Assembly: GCF_021044625.1 (NCBI RefSeq)
Contig: NZ_CP087999.1
Span: 2,866,001 to 2,930,000 of the forward strand
Source of the DNA: Geomonas sp. RF6
GTDB taxonomy: Bacteria; Desulfobacterota; Desulfuromonadia; Geobacterales; Geobacteraceae
Direction: 5' to 3'
DNA length: 64,000 bases
This document shows, piece by piece, positions 55,600-64,000 of the stretch (the stretch's first letter is position 1; each line of letters begins with the position of its first letter). The position numbers were made by a program, and so were the translations under genes. The notes beneath the pieces are model-generated. The model was not told the DNA's origin, did no database searches, and worked only from the letters and a program-made list of their open reading frames with translations.

Positions 55600-58500
55600 A
55601 TGAAGATAAAACGCCTCGAGATAATCGGATTCAAGTCGTTCCAGGACCGTGCCGTCCTTGACTTCCCCCAGGCTATCACCGGTGTCGTCGGCCCTAACGG
55701 CTGCGGCAAGTCGAATGTCGTCGACGCCATCCGCTGGGTGATGGGGGAGCAGTCCGCCAAGAACCTGCGCGGCAAGGCGATGGAGGACGTGATCTTCAAC
55801 GGGACCGAGTTCCGCAAGCCCCTCGGCATGGCGGAGGTCTCCCTCTTCTTCTCCACCGAGGACGGCCGCGTCCCCGCTAAATACCTCAACTTCTCCGAGA
55901 TCCAGGTCACCAGGCGGCTGTACCGGGACGGCGAGAGCGAATACCTTCTCAACAAGACCCCCTGCCGGCTTCTGGACGTCGCCGAGCTCTTCATGGACAC
56001 CGGTATCGGTGCGCGCGCCTACTCCATCATCGAGCAGGGGAAGATCGGGATGATCCTCCACGCCAAGCCGGAGGAGAGGCGCTTCCTCATCGAGGAGGCG
56101 GCGGGGGTGACGAAATTCAAGGCGCGCAAGCAGGTGGCGCTTAAAAAGATCGAGGTGACGCGCCAGAACCTCCTGCGCATCGGCGACATCATCTCCGAGA
56201 TCAAGAGGCAGATGAACGGGCTGCAGCGCCAGGCGAAGAAGGCGGAGCGTTTCAGGGAACTGCGCCAGGAGCTGAAGGAGATAGAGCTTCTCTCTGCCGC
56301 GAAGGGATTTACCGCGCTCGAAAGCGAGCGTGCCGCGCTCGGGGCGGAAGTCGGCACGCTGGCAAAGCGCTGTGACGACTTCACCCTCGCCGTGGCCGGA
56401 GCTGAACTGACGGTGGAGGATCGCAGACTCGCCCTGGTCGACATGGAGCGCCGCCTCTCCTCGGCGCAGGAGGAGATATTCCGGGTGAAGGGGGAGTATT
56501 CCTCCGCGGAGAATCGTCTCGAGTTCCAGCGGCGCGAGCTCTCCCAGCTTGAGCGCCAGGGGGACCGCTTCGCCGACGAGATGAAGGCGCTCGAGGTGAG
56601 GCTGGCCGAGGCGCAGGCGGAGGTGGAGAACCTTTCAGTACGTGCCGTTTCTCTCGTTGAGGAGGTGGCTCGCGAAGAAGAGGCGCTTGCCGACCGCCAG
56701 AGCCTTCTGGAGGAGATGTCGCACGGCGAGTCGCAGATTGGGCGCGAGCTCGACGAGGCGCGGCGCCAGATGTTTGCTGCGCTCGCGGAGGGTGCCCAGG
56801 CAGCGAACCAGCACGCCGGCGTCACCAGGAGGGTCTCCGCCATTGAAGAGAAGCTCCAGGCCGGGGCGCGGGAGAGGATACTTCTCGCCGAGCGTCTGGA
56901 GGAGGCAAGGCAGCGCGTCGATACCCTGAACTCGACGCAGCGCAACCTTTCCGACAGGAAAGATGTAGTAGAGGAGGAGCTGCGCACCGTCACCGTGCGG
57001 GAAGCGGAGCTCAAGCAGGCACAGGAGCGTGGCGAGCGCGAGCTGCAGGGACGACGCGAGGAGCTGACCGCCGCCTCCTCGCGGCTGAAGTCTTTGCGCG
57101 AGCTCGAGGAGCAGTTCGCCGGCTACGGCCAGGGGGTGCGAAACCTCCTTCTTGCCGAGCCGTTCAAGGATGCGCCATTCACCATGCTTGCCGATGCCCT
57201 GGAAGTTGAGCCCGCCTACGAGGTGCCGCTCGAATCGGTCCTGGGCGAGCGGCTGCAGTATCTCCTGTGCGGTTCCCGCGACTCCGCCCTCGATGCCGTC
57301 GAGCACCTCAAAGGTAGCTCCGGCGGTCGCTGCACCTTCATCACCGCACCCCCTTCCGTCGAGCGATTCGCCGCACCCCCGGCCGGAGCGGGTGATCTGC
57401 GGGGGAAGGTTTCCATCGCCGACCACCACGCCCCGTTCATCGAGCCCCTTCTGGAGGGGGCGTACCTCGCCTCCGATCTCCCCGCAGCCCTCGCCCTGGC
57501 AGGTGAGTTCCCGCGTCTGACCTTTGTTACTCTCGACGGGGACACCGTTCACGCTGGAGGGATTGTCAACGGAGGGTCGCAGGAGCCTGCGCAGCAGGGG
57601 ATCATCCACAAGAAAAGGGAGATCAAGGATCTCGCCGCGCAGGTCTCGCGCCTCACCGACCAGGTGGCGGAACTCTCGCGTCTGAAAGAGGAGCGCAAGG
57701 AGCAGATCGCCGAGGCGGAAGCCGAGCGTGTGGAACTGCGCCAGGAGGTGCACCGCCTCGACATCCAGATCCTCAACGCGGGGAAGGACCTCCAGACCGC
57801 CGCCGCCGATTGCCGCAGGATCGAGGAGAGCGAAGCCGTGCGCGAGATGGAGCACGAGCAGCTGACCGAGGAGCGCGACCTCCTCCTCCAGGAGCTCAAG
57901 GAGAGCGAGGCGAAGAAAGCCGGTGCCGAGGAGCGGAAGGTGCAGCTCGAGGTTCGCGTCGAGGAGCTCGCCGGTCGTCTGCGCGAGGCGAAGGAGGAGA
58001 TGGAGCAGGCGCGCGAGCTCGTGACCGCCCTGAAGGTGAGGGTTGCTTCCCTGAAGGAGCAGGAAGGCGCCACCGAGCGGGGACTCCGCCGGGCGGAGGT
58101 CCTCTGCAGCGAGCTCACGGCGAAGATCTCCTCCCACGCAAGAGACATCGAAGGTTCCGGCTCCGAGAAGGAGAAGCTGCTGCAAGGGATCGAGGAGGCG
58201 GAAGCGGCACTGCGGACCCTCGCCCGGAAGCAGCGGGAGGCGGATCTCGCCCTGGTGGCAGCCCGCGAGGGGTTCGAGACACAGAACGCCCTCGTGCAGG
58301 AAGAGGACCAGCGTCTGAAGGTCCTGCGCGGCGACGCCTCCGCCGCGCGCGAGATCTTCAACGGAAAGAGCCTGCGCCTGTCCGAGGTCAACCTCAAGCT
58401 CTCGCACCTGGAGGACGCCCTGAGGGACCGCTACCGGATGGACCTCTCCGAGGTGCTGGCGACGTACGCGGACCGGGAGTGGGACGAGGCTGCGTCGAGC

Positions 58501-59145
58501 GCCCGCCAGGTCGACCTGCAGCGCCTCATCGAAGAGGTAGGCGAGGTGAACCTCATGGCCATCGACGAATTCCGCGAGATGGAGGAGCGCTTCGCCTTCC
58601 TCACCACGCAGAGGGACGACCTGGAAGAGTCGATGAACGCGCTGCAGAAGGCGATCCAGAAGATAAACCGCACCACCAGGAAGCGCTTTCTGGAGACCTT
58701 CCAGCAGGTGAACGACAAGTTCCAGCAGATCTTCCCCCGTCTTTTCTGTGGCGGACAGGCGGAGCTTCGCCTTACCGACGAGGAGGACCTCCTCGCCACC
58801 GGGCTGGAGATCATCGTGCAGCCCCCGGGCAAGAAGCTGCAAAACGTCTCCCTCCTATCCGGCGGGGAGAAGGCGCTTACCGCCGTCGCGCTGATTTTCT
58901 CCATCTTCCTGATCAAGCCTTCCCCCTTCTGCCTCCTCGACGAGGTCGATGCGCCGCTGGACGACGCCAACATAGGGAGGTTCAACGACATGGTGCGGGA
59001 GATGAGCGCCACCAGCCAGTTCATCATCATCACCCACAACAGGGCGACGATGGCAGTGGCCGATACCTTGTACGGCGTCACCATGGAAGAGCCAGGGGTC
59101 TCGAAGCTCGTCTCCGTGCGCCTCAATGCGGGCGCATCCGCGTAG
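55600..59145 (+). CDS. smc: Chromosome segregation protein SMC
   Basis: Condensin ATPase that organises and segregates the chromosome. Walker A GPNGCGKS is at residues 31-38, the hinge at about 508-653 between two long coiled coils, the ABC signature LLSGGEKALTAVALIF near 1085, and Walker B FCLLDEVDAPLDD near 1110. 1181 residues. The N-terminus MKIKRLEIIGFKSF fixes the start at ATG 55600; there is no ribosome-binding site, and the nearby promoter predicts an almost leaderless mRNA. The scpA and scpB partners are not in the window. A small roadblock gene and ftsY follow. Confidence 0.97.
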   Translation: MKIKRLEIIGFKSFQDRAVLDFPQAITGVVGPNGCGKSNVVDAIRWVMGEQSAKNLRGKAMEDVIFNGTEFRKPLGMAEVSLFFSTEDGRVPAKYLNFSEIQVTRRLYRDGESEYLLNKTPCRLLDVAELFMDTGIGARAYSIIEQGKIGMILHAKPEERRFLIEEAAGVTKFKARKQVALKKIEVTRQNLLRIGDIISEIKRQMNGLQRQAKKAERFRELRQELKEIELLSAAKGFTALESERAALGAEVGTLAKRCDDFTLAVAGAELTVEDRRLALVDMERRLSSAQEEIFRVKGEYSSAENRLEFQRRELSQLERQGDRFADEMKALEVRLAEAQAEVENLSVRAVSLVEEVAREEEALADRQSLLEEMSHGESQIGRELDEARRQMFAALAEGAQAANQHAGVTRRVSAIEEKLQAGARERILLAERLEEARQRVDTLNSTQRNLSDRKDVVEEELRTVTVREAELKQAQERGERELQGRREELTAASSRLKSLRELEEQFAGYGQGVRNLLLAEPFKDAPFTMLADALEVEPAYEVPLESVLGERLQYLLCGSRDSALDAVEHLKGSSGGRCTFITAPPSVERFAAPPAGAGDLRGKVSIADHHAPFIEPLLEGAYLASDLPAALALAGEFPRLTFVTLDGDTVHAGGIVNGGSQEPAQQGIIHKKREIKDLAAQVSRLTDQVAELSRLKEERKEQIAEAEAERVELRQEVHRLDIQILNAGKDLQTAAADCRRIEESEAVREMEHEQLTEERDLLLQELKESEAKKAGAEERKVQLEVRVEELAGRLREAKEEMEQARELVTALKVRVASLKEQEGATERGLRRAEVLCSELTAKISSHARDIEGSGSEKEKLLQGIEEAEAALRTLARKQREADLALVAAREGFETQNALVQEEDQRLKVLRGDASAAREIFNGKSLRLSEVNLKLSHLEDALRDRYRMDLSEVLATYADREWDEAASSARQVDLQRLIEEVGEVNLMAIDEFREMEERFAFLTTQRDDLEESMNALQKAIQKINRTTRKRFLETFQQVNDKFQQIFPRLFCGGQAELRLTDEEDLLATGLEIIVQPPGKKLQNVSLLSGGEKALTAVALIFSIFLIKPSPFCLLDEVDAPLDDANIGRFNDMVREMSATSQFIIITHNRATMAVADTLYGVTMEEPGVSKLVSVRLNAGASA

Positions 59146-59202
59146 AGGTGGGCTCGTGGCGGTGAGGCTTTGTACTGCGATGTTGATTTTCAGGAGGGTA
59201 GC

Positions 59203-59562
59203 GTGCCTTTCAAGTTGCTGCTGACCGAGCTTGTTGAAGGTGTTCCCGGCGCCAGCGGCGCCATACTGGCGGACTGGGAGGGTGAGGCGGTCGAACAGCA
59301 TACCCTCCTCGACCCGTACGAGATGAAGGTTACCGCGGCTCACTGGGGGATCATCCTGAGCAGCATGAAGGGTATGGGAAAGAAGCTTCCCATGGGGGAT
59401 GTCGGGGAGGGTATAATCACCACGGATGCCCAGCATGTCCTCGTGGGTGCCGTCGGTGAGGATTACACCCTGGTGATGACCCTGTCGCGCTCGACCCTGC
59501 CGCTCATGGCGCTGCGAAGCTTCCGCTGTACCGTTGAACGGCTTAAAAAGGAGATTTACTGA
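59203..59562 (+). CDS. Roadblock/LC7-domain protein
   Basis: A 119-residue protein that fits the roadblock/MglB fold by pattern: an early LVEGVPGASGAILADWEGEA strand-turn-strand, a central helix with WGIILSSMKGMGKK, and a late HVLVGAVGEDYTLVMTLSR beta pair followed by the C-terminal helix. Such proteins dimerise and often regulate small GTPases (for example MglB with MglA). The start is GTG 59203, five bases after CAGGAGGG; a longer frame from 59170 lacks a site. Its TGA overlaps the ftsY ATG by one base, so the two are translationally coupled. The function is not known. Confidence 0.8.
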   Translation: MPFKLLLTELVEGVPGASGAILADWEGEAVEQHTLLDPYEMKVTAAHWGIILSSMKGMGKKLPMGDVGEGIITTDAQHVLVGAVGEDYTLVMTLSRSTLPLMALRSFRCTVERLKKEIY

Positions 59563-60788
59563 TGGCCGAGGAGAATAAAGGCTTTCTGAAGGGGCTTTGG
59601 GGGCGGCTTGGCGGGAAGGCGCAGCAGTCGGAGTCGGAACAACCGGACGCGCCGGAAAGGACCGAGCCGGAGGTGCCTGTGAAGGAGACCGCTCCACCGC
59701 AGCCGCCGCAGGGAGCTCCCCCCGTGGCGCAGGAGGAACTCCTGCTGCCGGTGCAGGAACCGGAGGGAGGCGAGGCGGAGGAGCCGGCGAAGCGCGGCTT
59801 CTTCGAGCGCTTCGCGAAGTTCCCGCTCGGCAAGGAGACTCCCGAGGAGGAGGCGGTTGCGGAGCCTGTTGCGAAGCCCTCCCTATTCGACCGCCTGAAG
59901 CAGGGGCTGAGCCGGACCCACGAGAGCATCGTCGGGCGCGTTGATGCCCTCCTGCTCGGCAAGAAGCGGATCGACGCCGACACTCTCGAAGAGCTGGAGG
60001 AGATCCTCATAACCGCCGATATCGGCGTAAAGACGACGGTTGATCTCGTGCGCACACTCGAGCAGCGCATGAAGCGAAACGAGCTGCAGGACGGCGATGC
60101 GCTGAAAAAGGCATTGAAGGAGGAGATCCTCCTGCGCCTCCAGGAGCATGCCGCTCCCCTCGCCGTCACCGGCGCCACCCCCTTCGTCATTCTGGTGATC
60201 GGTGTGAACGGGGTCGGGAAGACCACTACCATCGGGAAGCTCGCCGCGAAGTACCAGGGTGAGGGGAAGAAGGTCCTTCTGGCCGCCGCCGACACCTTCC
60301 GCGCCGCCGCCGCCGAGCAGCTGGAGCTTTGGGCCCGGAGAGTCGGTGCGGATCTGGTGCGGCACAAGGAAGGGGCGGATCCTTCCGCCGTGGTTTTCGA
60401 TGCCTGCAAGGCCGCGGTCGCGCGCGGCACGGACGTGCTCATCATCGACACAGCCGGACGCATGCACACGAAGGTGAACCTCATGGAGGAGATGAAGAAG
60501 ATCCGCCGTGTCGTCAGCCGCGAGATCCCGGAGGCGCCGCACGAGACGCTTCTCGTCCTCGATGCGGGTACCGGGCAGAACGCGCTCTCCCAGGCGAAGC
60601 TCTTCAAGGAGGCGGCATTTGTCTCCGGCGTGGCGCTCACGAAGCTGGACGGCACCGCCAAGGGGGGGATCGTCGTCGCGGTGAGTCAGGAGTATTCCCT
60701 GCCGGTGCGCTTCATCGGAGTCGGGGAGAGCGTGGAGGACTTGCGCGAATTCGATCCGGTCGACTTCGTCGAGGCGCTTTTTCAATAA
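59562..60788 (+). CDS. ftsY: Signal recognition particle receptor FtsY
   Basis: Membrane-associated SRP GTPase that hands ribosomes to SecYEG. The first ~115 residues are an acidic, Pro/Glu-rich, low-complexity A domain; the NG domain follows with GVNGVGKTTTIGKLA (about 214-228), the RAAAAEQLELWARR insertion-box region, DTAGRMHTKVNLMEEM and the TKLDGTAKGG loop. 408 residues. Coupled to the roadblock gene upstream. SRP54 (ffh) is not in the window. Confidence 0.97.
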   Translation: MAEENKGFLKGLWGRLGGKAQQSESEQPDAPERTEPEVPVKETAPPQPPQGAPPVAQEELLLPVQEPEGGEAEEPAKRGFFERFAKFPLGKETPEEEAVAEPVAKPSLFDRLKQGLSRTHESIVGRVDALLLGKKRIDADTLEELEEILITADIGVKTTVDLVRTLEQRMKRNELQDGDALKKALKEEILLRLQEHAAPLAVTGATPFVILVIGVNGVGKTTTIGKLAAKYQGEGKKVLLAAADTFRAAAAEQLELWARRVGADLVRHKEGADPSAVVFDACKAAVARGTDVLIIDTAGRMHTKVNLMEEMKKIRRVVSREIPEAPHETLLVLDAGTGQNALSQAKLFKEAAFVSGVALTKLDGTAKGGIVVAVSQEYSLPVRFIGVGESVEDLREFDPVDFVEALFQ

Positions 60789-60792
60789 TTCC

Positions 60793-60822
60793 TTGACTTT
60801 TGAAGGCGTCTTCGCCTACACT
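60793..60822 (+). promoter_or_regulatory. Promoter of zapB-zapA
   Basis: TTGACT (60793-60798), 18-base spacer, TACACT (60817-60822). It lies immediately after the ftsY stop, so zapBA has its own promoter despite close spacing. Confidence 0.6.
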
Positions 60823-60856
60823 TTGACCGCAAAAATAGATGGCTGCGAGCGGTGTT

Positions 60857-61021
60857 ATGCTGGATGAACTTGAGAAAAGGATCGTTTCCCTGCTGGATGC
60901 CGTGAAGGCGCTGCGCCGGGAAAATTCTCTCCTGGCAGAGGAGAACGAGCGGCTGAAAGCCGAGCGGGGCACCCTCACCGCCCGTATCGACGCCATCCTC
61001 AAAAGGTTGGAAGGCCTTTGA
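60857..61021 (+). CDS. zapB: Short coiled-coil protein, ZapB-like
   Basis: About 54 residues that are almost entirely one coiled coil (MLDELEKRIVSLLDAVKAL then RRENSLLAEENERLKAERG). Size, heptad pattern and its place directly before zapA support a ZapB-type Z-ring factor; sequence identity to E. coli ZapB cannot be judged. I start at ATG 60857; an in-frame ATG at 60839 would add six residues. Its stop overlaps the zapA start (TTGA). Confidence 0.7.
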   Translation: MLDELEKRIVSLLDAVKALRRENSLLAEENERLKAERGTLTARIDAILKRLEGL

Positions 61022-61305
61022 CTTCGCTCACGACGCACAATATAAAGATCCTCGGGCGTGAGCTCCAGGTGAAAAGCACCGCCGCGGCGCAGCATGTCGC
61101 GGAGGTGGAGGCCCTTGTCAACGCGAAGCTGGCAGAGGCGGAAAAAGCTGTACCTAGCGGGGATACCCAACTCGTGGTTATTCTTGCGATGATGAATATT
61201 GCCGAGGCCTACCTGGCGGTACGGAAAGAGCATGAGGCGGGACAGAAAGCGCTGGAGCAGCGCGTCTCGCACCTCATGACCCTTCTGGACAGCCAGGCGG
61301 GGTGA
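61018..61305 (+). CDS. zapA: Cell division protein ZapA
   Basis: Z-ring-associated protein that bundles FtsZ. The 95-residue product opens HNIKILGRELQVKSTAAAQH, includes the QLVVILAMMNIAEAYLAVRK helix, and ends in a coiled-coil C-terminus. TTG start within the zapB stop (61018-61021). It stands ahead of the 6S RNA/fau region as in many proteobacteria. Confidence 0.9.
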   Translation: MTSLTTHNIKILGRELQVKSTAAAQHVAEVEALVNAKLAEAEKAVPSGDTQLVVILAMMNIAEAYLAVRKEHEAGQKALEQRVSHLMTLLDSQAG

Positions 61306-61329
61306 GGTTTCAGGTCTCTTGCGGGAGAT

Positions 61330-61520
61330 TCACCATATAGCGGCTGATAAGTCGGCTAGTAAAGTCTTGCCAGAACCGGCACGGCCTGTATTTTTCGCCG
61401 GTTTGCCCATAGGTAGCCTAAAGGCGCATGTTTCTTGTCCTGGGATCAAGGGGCTTCACATATAGAGTTCAATGGCGCTTCAATTGAACGCGGCCCTTTC
61501 TACCGATACTGTCAATTCTC
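61330..61520 (+). ncRNA. ssrS: Candidate 6S RNA region (zapA-fau intergenic)
   Basis: The 320-base gap between zapA and fau has no credible gene. In many proteobacteria exactly this gap encodes 6S RNA, which binds sigma-70 RNA polymerase. Seen here are AACCGGC...GCCGGTT (around 61374-61403), GTTCAAT...ATTGAAC (around 61467-61489) and an ATCAAGGGGCTTCACA stretch loosely like the 3' half of E. coli 6S. I could not build the full rod with central bubble, so the boundaries are approximate and the call rests mostly on position. Confidence 0.4.
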
Positions 61521-61625
61521 TCCTGGTCGCAGTCCAGTCGCATCCCCCCGTTTGTCCACCTGTCTCCTCGGACGGCCTTTCGTCCGCACCTCCGCAGCAA
61601 CGTCTCTACTTTTCAACGGTGAGTT

Positions 61626-62186
61626 ATGCCGAAACGCAGTCTCAGATCAGGGGCTCTCGCCAGGCGTGGTGAGCTGACCCCGGCAGAGGTCGCTTCGTTA
61701 AGCGATGCCGTGCAGCGGCGCTTCCTTTCGTTGCCCGAGTTCGCCGCGGCAAGCACGGTGGCGCTCTACTCGCCGATCCGCAACGAGGTCGAGACCTCGC
61801 TCGTCGCCCGGGAGGCGCTTCGCCTCGGGAAGGAGCTCCTCTTTCCAGCCGTGGTCGGACCGGAGCTTGAGTTTCGGCGGGTGGCGGCTCTCTCCGACCT
61901 CGCCCGCGGTGCCTTCGGGATTCTGGAGCCGCAGGGGGAGCCGCGGCACCCTCTCACTGCCGACCTCATCGTTGTCCCCGGGGTCGCCTTCGACCTTTTC
62001 GGGCGGCGCATCGGGTACGGAAGGGGATTTTACGACAGGGCGCTGCACCGCATGGAAGGGAGCGGGCGCCTGGTCGGTTTCTGTTACGATTTTCAGCTGG
62101 TGGAAGAGATTGCCGGCGAACCGCACGACGTGATGATGGATCTCGTCGTCACCGAAGCAGCTGCGGTTCGCGTTAAAAAAATATAG
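61626..62186 (+). CDS. fau: 5-formyltetrahydrofolate cyclo-ligase
   Basis: Converts 5-formyl-THF to 5,10-methenyl-THF with ATP. Diagnostic are the N-terminal basic start [15 protein letters not shown] in the substrate region, [19 protein letters not shown] and the GYGRGFYDR motif near residue 130. 186 residues. ygfA/fau after zapA and 6S RNA is a conserved order. The start has a GGTGAG element upstream. The next gene, rny, begins 15 bases on. Confidence 0.93.
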   Translation: MPKRSLRSGALARRGELTPAEVASLSDAVQRRFLSLPEFAAASTVALYSPIRNEVETSLVAREALRLGKELLFPAVVGPELEFRRVAALSDLARGAFGILEPQGEPRHPLTADLIVVPGVAFDLFGRRIGYGRGFYDRALHRMEGSGRLVGFCYDFQLVEEIAGEPHDVMMDLVVTEAAAVRVKKI

Positions 62187-62200
62187 TTGGGGAGGTACGA

Positions 62201-63790
62201 ATGAGCACTTACATCATGATATCGATTATCCTCGTGCTGGTGGCTGGAGGTGCCGGCTACGCCGTCGGCAACATCCTGCGCAAGAGGCTTTCTGATTCTC
62301 TCGTTGCCAATGCCGAGGTTACGGCCGCAAAGGTCGTCGAGGACGCCAAGCGCGAGGCAGAGGTCATCACCAAGGAAGCCGCGGTCCAGGCCAAGGACGA
62401 GGTTTACCAGGCAAAGGCGGAGTTTGAGCGGGAGACCAAAGAGAAACGGCGGGACCTGCAGGCCCTCGAGAAGAGGCTGCAGCAAAAGGAAGAAAATCTC
62501 GACAAGAAGGCGGACGTACTCGATCAGCGCGACGCCGATTTTCTGAAGCGTGAGCAGTCGATGGGGCAGCGCGAGCAGGGGCTGACCGTAAAGCAGCAGG
62601 AGCTTGTTCAGAAGGAAGAGAATCTGGATGTCCTGGTGGCCGAGCAGCGCGCCCGCCTGGAGCAGATAAGCGGCATGACCTCCGCGGAGGCGAAGAAGGT
62701 CCTCATGGACGCCATGGAGGACGAGGCGAAGCTCGACGCCGCGAAGCGGATCAAGCTCATGGAGGAAGAGGCGAAGGAGACCGCTGACAAGAAGTCGAAG
62801 GAGATCCTGGCGCTCGCCATGCAGCGCTACGCCGGCGAGTACGTGGCCGAGCGTTCCGTCTCCGTCGTCGCGCTTCCTTCCGACGAGATGAAGGGGCGCA
62901 TCATCGGGCGCGAAGGGCGCAACATCAGGGCGCTCGAGGCTGCCACCGGGATCGACCTCATCATCGACGACACCCCCGAGGCGGTCATCCTCTCCGGCTT
63001 CAACCCGGTGCGCCGCGAGGTGGCAAAGCTCTCCCTGCAGAAGCTTATCGCCGACGGCCGCATCCATCCGGGGCGCATCGAAGAGGTGGTGGCAAAGGCA
63101 GAGGAGGAGATCGAGCAGGCGATGAAGGAGGCTGGTGATCAGGCCGCCTTCGACCTCGGCGTGCACGGCATCCACCCGGAGATCCTGAAGCTCATCGGGC
63201 GACTGAAGTACCGCACCTCCTACAGCCAGAACGTGTACCAGCACTCCCTCGAGGTCGCCTTCCTCTGTGGCATCATGGCGGCCGAGCTCGGCATAAACGT
63301 GAAACAGGCGAAGCGTGCCGGTCTTCTGCACGACCTCGGAAAAGCGGTCGACCACGAGATCGAAGGGTCCCATGCAGTCATCGGTGCCGAGATCGCCAAG
63401 AAGTACGGCGAGAGCCCGAAGATCGTGCACGCCATCATGGCGCACCACGAGGACGAAAAGCCGGCGTCTGTTCTGGCGATCCTCGTGCAGGCAGCGGACG
63501 CACTCTCCGGCGCACGCCCCGGCGCGCGTCGAGAGATGATGGAGACGTACGTGAAGCGCCTCGACGACCTCGAGCGCATCGCCACCTCCTTCGACGGCGT
63601 CACCAATTCCTTCGCCATCCAGGCAGGGCGCGAGATCCGCGTCATGGTGGCGAGCGAGCAGGTCTCCGACGAGCGCGCTCTCTTCCTCGCCAAAGATATT
63701 GCAAAGAAGATCGAGAACGAGATGACCTACCCCGGGCAGATCAAGGTGAACGTCATCAGGGAAACCAGGGCGACCGAATATGCCCGTTAA
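62201..63790 (+). CDS. rny: Ribonuclease Y
   Basis: Membrane-anchored endoribonuclease starting mRNA decay. A transmembrane helix is at about residues 4-25 ([20 protein letters not shown]), then a long charged coiled coil (about 30-200), a KH domain with [20 protein letters not shown] (about 232-251), and an HD domain with the metal motif [12 protein letters not shown] (about 374-385). 529 residues, close to B. subtilis RNase Y. GGGGAGG upstream. Its end overlaps the next gene by 11 bases. Confidence 0.97.
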   Translation: MSTYIMISIILVLVAGGAGYAVGNILRKRLSDSLVANAEVTAAKVVEDAKREAEVITKEAAVQAKDEVYQAKAEFERETKEKRRDLQALEKRLQQKEENLDKKADVLDQRDADFLKREQSMGQREQGLTVKQQELVQKEENLDVLVAEQRARLEQISGMTSAEAKKVLMDAMEDEAKLDAAKRIKLMEEEAKETADKKSKEILALAMQRYAGEYVAERSVSVVALPSDEMKGRIIGREGRNIRALEAATGIDLIIDDTPEAVILSGFNPVRREVAKLSLQKLIADGRIHPGRIEEVVAKAEEEIEQAMKEAGDQAAFDLGVHGIHPEILKLIGRLKYRTSYSQNVYQHSLEVAFLCGIMAAELGINVKQAKRAGLLHDLGKAVDHEIEGSHAVIGAEIAKKYGESPKIVHAIMAHHEDEKPASVLAILVQAADALSGARPGARREMMETYVKRLDDLERIATSFDGVTNSFAIQAGREIRVMVASEQVSDERALFLAKDIAKKIENEMTYPGQIKVNVIRETRATEYAR

Positions 63791-64000
63791 GCTCCTCTTT
63801 GTCGGGGACATCGTGGGGAAACCCGGTAGAGAAGCGCTCTCCCGGGAACTGCACCGTATCGTCGACCGGCACATGATCGACCTCGTGATCGCCAACGGCG
63901 AAAACGCCGCCGGAGGGTTCGGCCTGACGGTGGAGACGGCGAACGAGCTGTTCAAGTGCGGCATCCACGCCATCACCTCCGGCAACCATATCTGGGACAA
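63780..64000 (+). CDS. YmdB/TIGR00282-family metallophosphoesterase, 5' part
   Basis: The first 73 residues of a phosphodiesterase running off the right edge. The opening [19 protein letters not shown], then [16 protein letters not shown] and TSGNHIWDK, contain the metal-binding Asp, Asn/Glu and Asn-His residues of the family; the B. subtilis homologue YmdB hydrolyses 2',3'-cyclic nucleotides and lies next to rny as here. The start overlaps the end of rny, so the genes are coupled. Confidence 0.9.
   Translation, partial: MPVKLLFVGDIVGKPGREALSRELHRIVDRHMIDLVIANGENAAGGFGLTVETANELFKCGIHAITSGNHIWD

Noticed and set aside
61435..61677. Two overlapping plus-strand frames running into the start of fau
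   Set aside because: They overlap the certain fau N-terminus in other frames and lie in the candidate 6S RNA region.

Overview
The window looks like the chromosome of a high-GC Gram-negative bacterium of the Desulfuromonadia, most probably Geobacterales (Geobacter, Geomonas or Citrifermentans type). This is inference from the gene content and order: a tRNA-tuf-secE-nusG-rplKAJL-rpoBC array running into the str, S10, spc and alpha operons, a map-rpmJ junction without infA, cysteine-containing (zinc-type) L24, L33, L36, S4 and S14, and short dispersed palindromes of kinds common in that group. The only partial genes are at the two edges. No rRNA, CRISPR array, prophage or transposase gene is present.

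Layout. 1-5 kb: the C-terminal end of a GspE/PilB ATPase, msrA, and an operon for an MCE/Mla lipid transporter (permease, ATPase, MlaD-like protein) that ends in a TolC-family outer-membrane protein. The MlaC-like periplasmic carrier lies apart at 12.3 kb. 5-11.7 kb (minus strand): an Fe-S-flavoprotein-like reductase, peptide deformylase, a MuiA/DUF4139 secreted protein, the serC-serA serine operon with a clear promoter and candidate operator, and a ybjQ operon with two unknown membrane proteins. 12.3-22.3 kb (plus strand): mlaC, leuB, two divergent aspartate-semialdehyde dehydrogenases, truA, rplM-rpsI, argC and a YgiQ radical-SAM protein. Two MITE-like inverted-repeat elements lie in this stretch, at 13.0 and 17.0 kb.

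22.3-55.4 kb is one nearly continuous gene-expression block: tRNA-Thr/Tyr/Gly/Thr-tuf, rpmG-tRNA-Trp-secE-nusG, rplKAJL-rpoBC, rpsL-rpsG-fusA-tuf, then the S10-spc-alpha superoperon through secY, adk, map, rpoA and rplQ, closed by a strong terminator. The two tuf genes encode the same protein and show a patchwork of identical DNA tracts.

55.4-64 kb holds chromosome and division functions: smc (apparently on a very short-leader transcript), a roadblock/LC7 protein coupled to ftsY, then zapB-zapA, a candidate 6S RNA region, fau (5-formyl-THF cyclo-ligase), rny and the start of a YmdB-type phosphodiesterase that runs off the right edge.

Most genes are housekeeping. The best leads are the intergenic elements, the TolC-linked MCE transporter with detached mlaC, the paired ASADHs, the roadblock-ftsY coupling, the tuf gene conversion, and several start-site and leader peculiarities. 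I did not find a convincing wholly new multi-gene system.
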